From Spirochaetia bacterium (GTDB lineage: Bacteria; Spirochaetota; Leptospiria; Leptospirales; Leptonemataceae), in assembly GCA_029880625.1 (NCBI GenBank), contig JAOUOA010000123.1, forward strand, positions 1-7,444: 7,444 nucleotides of DNA, read 5' to 3'. A model generated the notes under the pieces. The model was not told the origin of the DNA and did not search any database. It worked only from the letters and a program-made list of their open reading frames with translations. Positions 6,055-7,444 of the stretch are shown here, piece after piece (position 1 is the first letter of the stretch; each line of letters opens with the position of its first letter). Made by a program: the position numbers and the translations under genes.

Positions 6055-6441
6055 ATGAATCCTGAAGAAAATCAACATTCAAAATACAGTTCGAAAGAGG
6101 AATGGATTGATGCGGTCATTCGCTCCGGACACCATATTCCCGGACATACGCTACCGCTTCATCTGAAAAACAAAATTTTTCTAAACTCAGAGAAAAGCCG
6201 TGACGGCAGATCTCTTTTTAGAATGAAACGAATCTCTTTTCGCCTTGAATTTTCTCTTTATCTGTCCGTGGTTCTTCTGACCTCATTTATGGGGCTTCAG
6301 TTCGGTTTTTATCAGGGGAATTTATTTCTGTCGGGATGGGGCCGCTTCCAGCAGGCTAAAGAGGATCTGGGATATACAGATTTAACAGTTCAGCAGCATG
6401 AAATTAAAATTGCAGGCGCAATTCTTGAAATTCACAATTAA
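6055..6441 (+). CDS. One-pass membrane protein, probable anti-sigma factor
   Basis: This 128-residue protein has no family I recognise by sequence; the call comes from position and topology. Residues 1-60 are polar and basic towards the end, then one hydrophobic segment (about 66-86) and a short outer tail (87-128). This fits an inner-membrane protein with a cytoplasmic sigma-binding domain and a small periplasmic part. It lacks the HxxxCxxC motif of zinc anti-sigma factors and has no cysteines at all. A histidine-rich patch (H26, H27, H31, H36, around HHIPGHTLPLH) sits in the cytoplasmic part. Start: ATG 6055 is preceded by AAGGAAG (6044-6050), just after the sigma factor stop at 6040-6042. 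The next gene starts 10 bases downstream. The layout is like CnrY in CnrYXH, although that protein is shorter. Confidence 0.65.
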   Translation: MNPEENQHSKYSSKEEWIDAVIRSGHHIPGHTLPLHLKNKIFLNSEKSRDGRSLFRMKRISFRLEFSLYLSVVLLTSFMGLQFGFYQGNLFLSGWGRFQQAKEDLGYTDLTVQQHEIKIAGAILEIHN

Positions 6442-6445
6442 AGGA
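6441..6445 (+). promoter_or_regulatory. Ribosome binding site that favours a GTG start at 6452
   Basis: AAGGA at 6441-6445 begins on the last base of the upstream stop codon and lies 6 bases before an in-frame GTG (6452-6454). No comparable site precedes the more upstream ATG at 6398, which would overlap the preceding gene by 44 bases. The GTG also puts the basic residues and hydrophobic anchor right at the N-terminus. Confidence 0.65.
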
Positions 6446-6451
6446 AAAAAA

Positions 6452-6937
6452 GTGCGAAGAAAAATCATTATTACAGCGTTTGTTTTTCTTACAATATTCA
6501 ATATTTTCACCCTGATTGGAATCGGAGTCAACTATACTGTAAACAATATTCTTTTTACAGACGAATGGCCTCCGAAGATCATGAAACAATACGGATTAAA
6601 AATTTTCAGCATGAGGGCAGATCTGTCTGACGATCAAATCGAAAATATCTCTCAGAAAAGAGAGATATTTCTTGCGAAGGTAATTCCTTTGAGAAACAGA
6701 CTCCAGAAGGAAAATGCAGAGCTCCTTTCTCTTCTATTCAAGAAGGATGCAGACAGAAAAGAGATCTCCAGAAAAAAAGAAGAAATTCAGAAACTTCAGG
6801 ATCAAATTCAGTCAGAGATAATCCAGCAGATCATCAACGTAAAAAATGAATTAAACGAAGAACAGACAGAAATTTTCTACAGTATGGTTGAAAAAAGGAT
6901 ACAGGGAAGCCACCCGCTTCAAATGCATTTAAAATGA
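6452..6937 (+). CDS. Membrane-anchored Spy/CpxP/CnrX-like periplasmic sensor
   Basis: With the GTG start the protein has 161 residues: RRK, a hydrophobic anchor (about 5-27), then a periplasmic, almost all-helical, highly charged domain. Two LTxxQ-type motifs, LSDDQ (58-62) and LNEEQ (134-138), flank a long charged, probably coiled-coil stretch (about 63-132). This is the pattern of Spy/CpxP chaperones and of heavy-metal sensors such as CnrX. The C-terminal tail SHPLQMH (153-159) has a His-x3-Met-His arrangement that could bind metal; no other His occurs in the protein and there are no cysteines, so a complete CnrX-type site is not evident. Placed third after a sigma and an anti-sigma-like gene, it likely senses envelope stress or a metal and governs the anti-sigma protein. 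An ATG at 6398 would add 18 residues, but lacks a ribosome binding site. Confidence 0.65.
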   Translation: MRRKIIITAFVFLTIFNIFTLIGIGVNYTVNNILFTDEWPPKIMKQYGLKIFSMRADLSDDQIENISQKREIFLAKVIPLRNRLQKENAELLSLLFKKDADRKEISRKKEEIQKLQDQIQSEIIQQIINVKNELNEEQTEIFYSMVEKRIQGSHPLQMHLK

Positions 6938-6969
6938 AAAATATGACGACTCTCGAGACAACAGGATAC

Positions 6970-6988
6970 ATACTCTGCAGTATAAAAT
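6970..6988 (+). promoter_or_regulatory. Candidate promoter with overlapping short palindrome before the lipoprotein gene
   Basis: TATAAAAT (6981-6988) resembles a -10 box about 65 bases before the next start codon, and overlaps an inverted repeat ATACT (6970-6974)/AGTAT (6979-6983). A GAGACA at 6955-6960 is a weak -35 candidate, but the 20-base spacer is long. The evidence is weak, though some promoter in this 116-base gap is plausible because no terminator separates the genes clearly. Confidence 0.25.
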
Positions 6989-7053
6989 ACGCCTGATTTA
7001 CCATTCAGACAGATTTCAGTTATTAATAATAAATTTAAATTTTGAGGAAAAAA

Positions 7054-7444
7054 ATGATTAAAAAAATAAACCTTCTGATTCCCGCTGCATTTGCAATCCT
7101 GTTTTTTCAAACCTGTATCATCACAGATCAGGTCGTACAGCCTGTCGATTCCGTTTCCGGAAAAGATCTCATAAAAGATGTCCAGAAAGCCTCCCAGGAG
7201 GGATTTCTTCTGGGAATTGCTGCAAATCCCAATTCTGCATTGATGTTATCAACCTCGTCCGGTTTATTTCCTCTACCCATTTTAATGTCAGGAATTTCAG
7301 GAAATCTCCTTGCAAGAAATCTCGGCATTGATGAAAAGAAGGACTATAAAAAGTCTTCAGCAGAGGCATGCGTAAATTCAGTTCGAGAATCATATTTTGC
7401 TGTTATGGTTGGAGGCATTGAACCTCCGCCATTAACAGGAGGAT
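7054..7444 (+). CDS. Putative lipoprotein, N-terminal part (runs off the window)
   Basis: ATG 7054 has a good ribosome binding site (GAGGA, 7044-7048), and the frame stays open for 130 codons to the window end. The N-terminus has two lysines, a hydrophobic core (about 7-18) and Cys21 in FFQTC, a relaxed lipobox lacking the usual Leu at -3 and small residue at -1 pattern; such loose lipoboxes are known in spirochaetes. After the Cys comes a polar region, a Gly/Leu/Ser-rich hydrophobic stretch (about 50-90) and DEKKDYKKSSAEACVNS with a second cysteine. I recognise no firm family; the general pattern recalls small Leptospira lipoproteins (TIGR04452-like), which is only a suggestion. A transmembrane rather than lipid anchor is the alternative. 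It may or may not belong to the sigma cassette upstream. Confidence 0.6.
   Translation, partial: MIKKINLLIPAAFAILFFQTCIITDQVVQPVDSVSGKDLIKDVQKASQEGFLLGIAANPNSALMLSTSSGLFPLPILMSGISGNLLARNLGIDEKKDYKKSSAEACVNSVRESYFAVMVGGIEPPPLTGG

Noticed and set aside
7128..7393. Two minus-strand frames opposite the lipoprotein
   Set aside because: The + frame has a strong ribosome binding site and a signal-like N-terminus. The minus frames have neither.
1..7444. CRISPR array, tRNA, rRNA, insertion sequence or transposase
   Set aside because: I saw no regularly spaced repeats, tRNA-like cloverleaf, rRNA segment, transposase motif or terminal inverted repeats by eye.

Overview
The window (7,444 bases) comes from a Gram-negative (diderm) bacterium with anaerobic or facultative metabolism. 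The evidence is an oxygen-sensitive type of 2-oxoacid:ferredoxin oxidoreductase, a periplasm-facing sensor behind a one-pass anti-sigma-like protein, and a lipoprotein. The phylum cannot be fixed from the sequence. The relaxed lipobox (FFQTC) fits spirochaetes of the Leptospira group; the oxidoreductase genes would equally suit the former Deltaproteobacteria. The left 4.1 kb is clearly richer in G+C than the right part: 62% at 601-660 against 32% at 5881-5940 in two hand-counted lines.

Region 1 (1-4129, + strand) is a pyruvate-type 2-oxoacid oxidoreductase locus. It holds the last 30 codons of a gamma-type subunit, overlapping porA by 17 bases. Then come porA (alpha) and porB (beta, thiamine diphosphate plus one [4Fe-4S]), tightly coupled. 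After a 168-base AT-rich gap with stem-loops comes a 541-residue flavoprotein. It joins a glutamate-synthase-small-subunit-like FAD/NAD(P)H oxidoreductase to a C-terminal two-cluster ferredoxin domain of the PorD type. The likely job of the set is to pass electrons between 2-oxoacid oxidation and NAD(P)(H). No separate delta subunit is visible, and the fused domain may replace it.

Region 2 (4130-5157) starts with a coding-like stretch without a start codon that resembles the C-terminal two thirds of a class I cytochrome c, probably a gene remnant. A strong hairpin at 4329-4350 follows as a shared terminator. The convergent minus-strand gene encodes a YkgJ-type cysteine-cluster protein with an unusual acidic, repeated N-terminus.

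Region 3 (5158-5511) is a 354-base AT-rich divergent intergenic region with a perfect 7+7 dyad and a good -10 element.

Region 4 (5512-6937, + strand) is a compact three-gene signalling cassette: an ECF sigma factor, a one-pass membrane protein in the anti-sigma position without recognisable zinc-anti-sigma motifs, and a membrane-anchored Spy/CpxP/CnrX-like sensor with two LTxxQ-type motifs. This resembles the logic of CnrYXH-type envelope or metal sensing.

Region 5 (6938-7444) has a short intergenic region and the first 130 codons of a putative lipoprotein that runs off the window.
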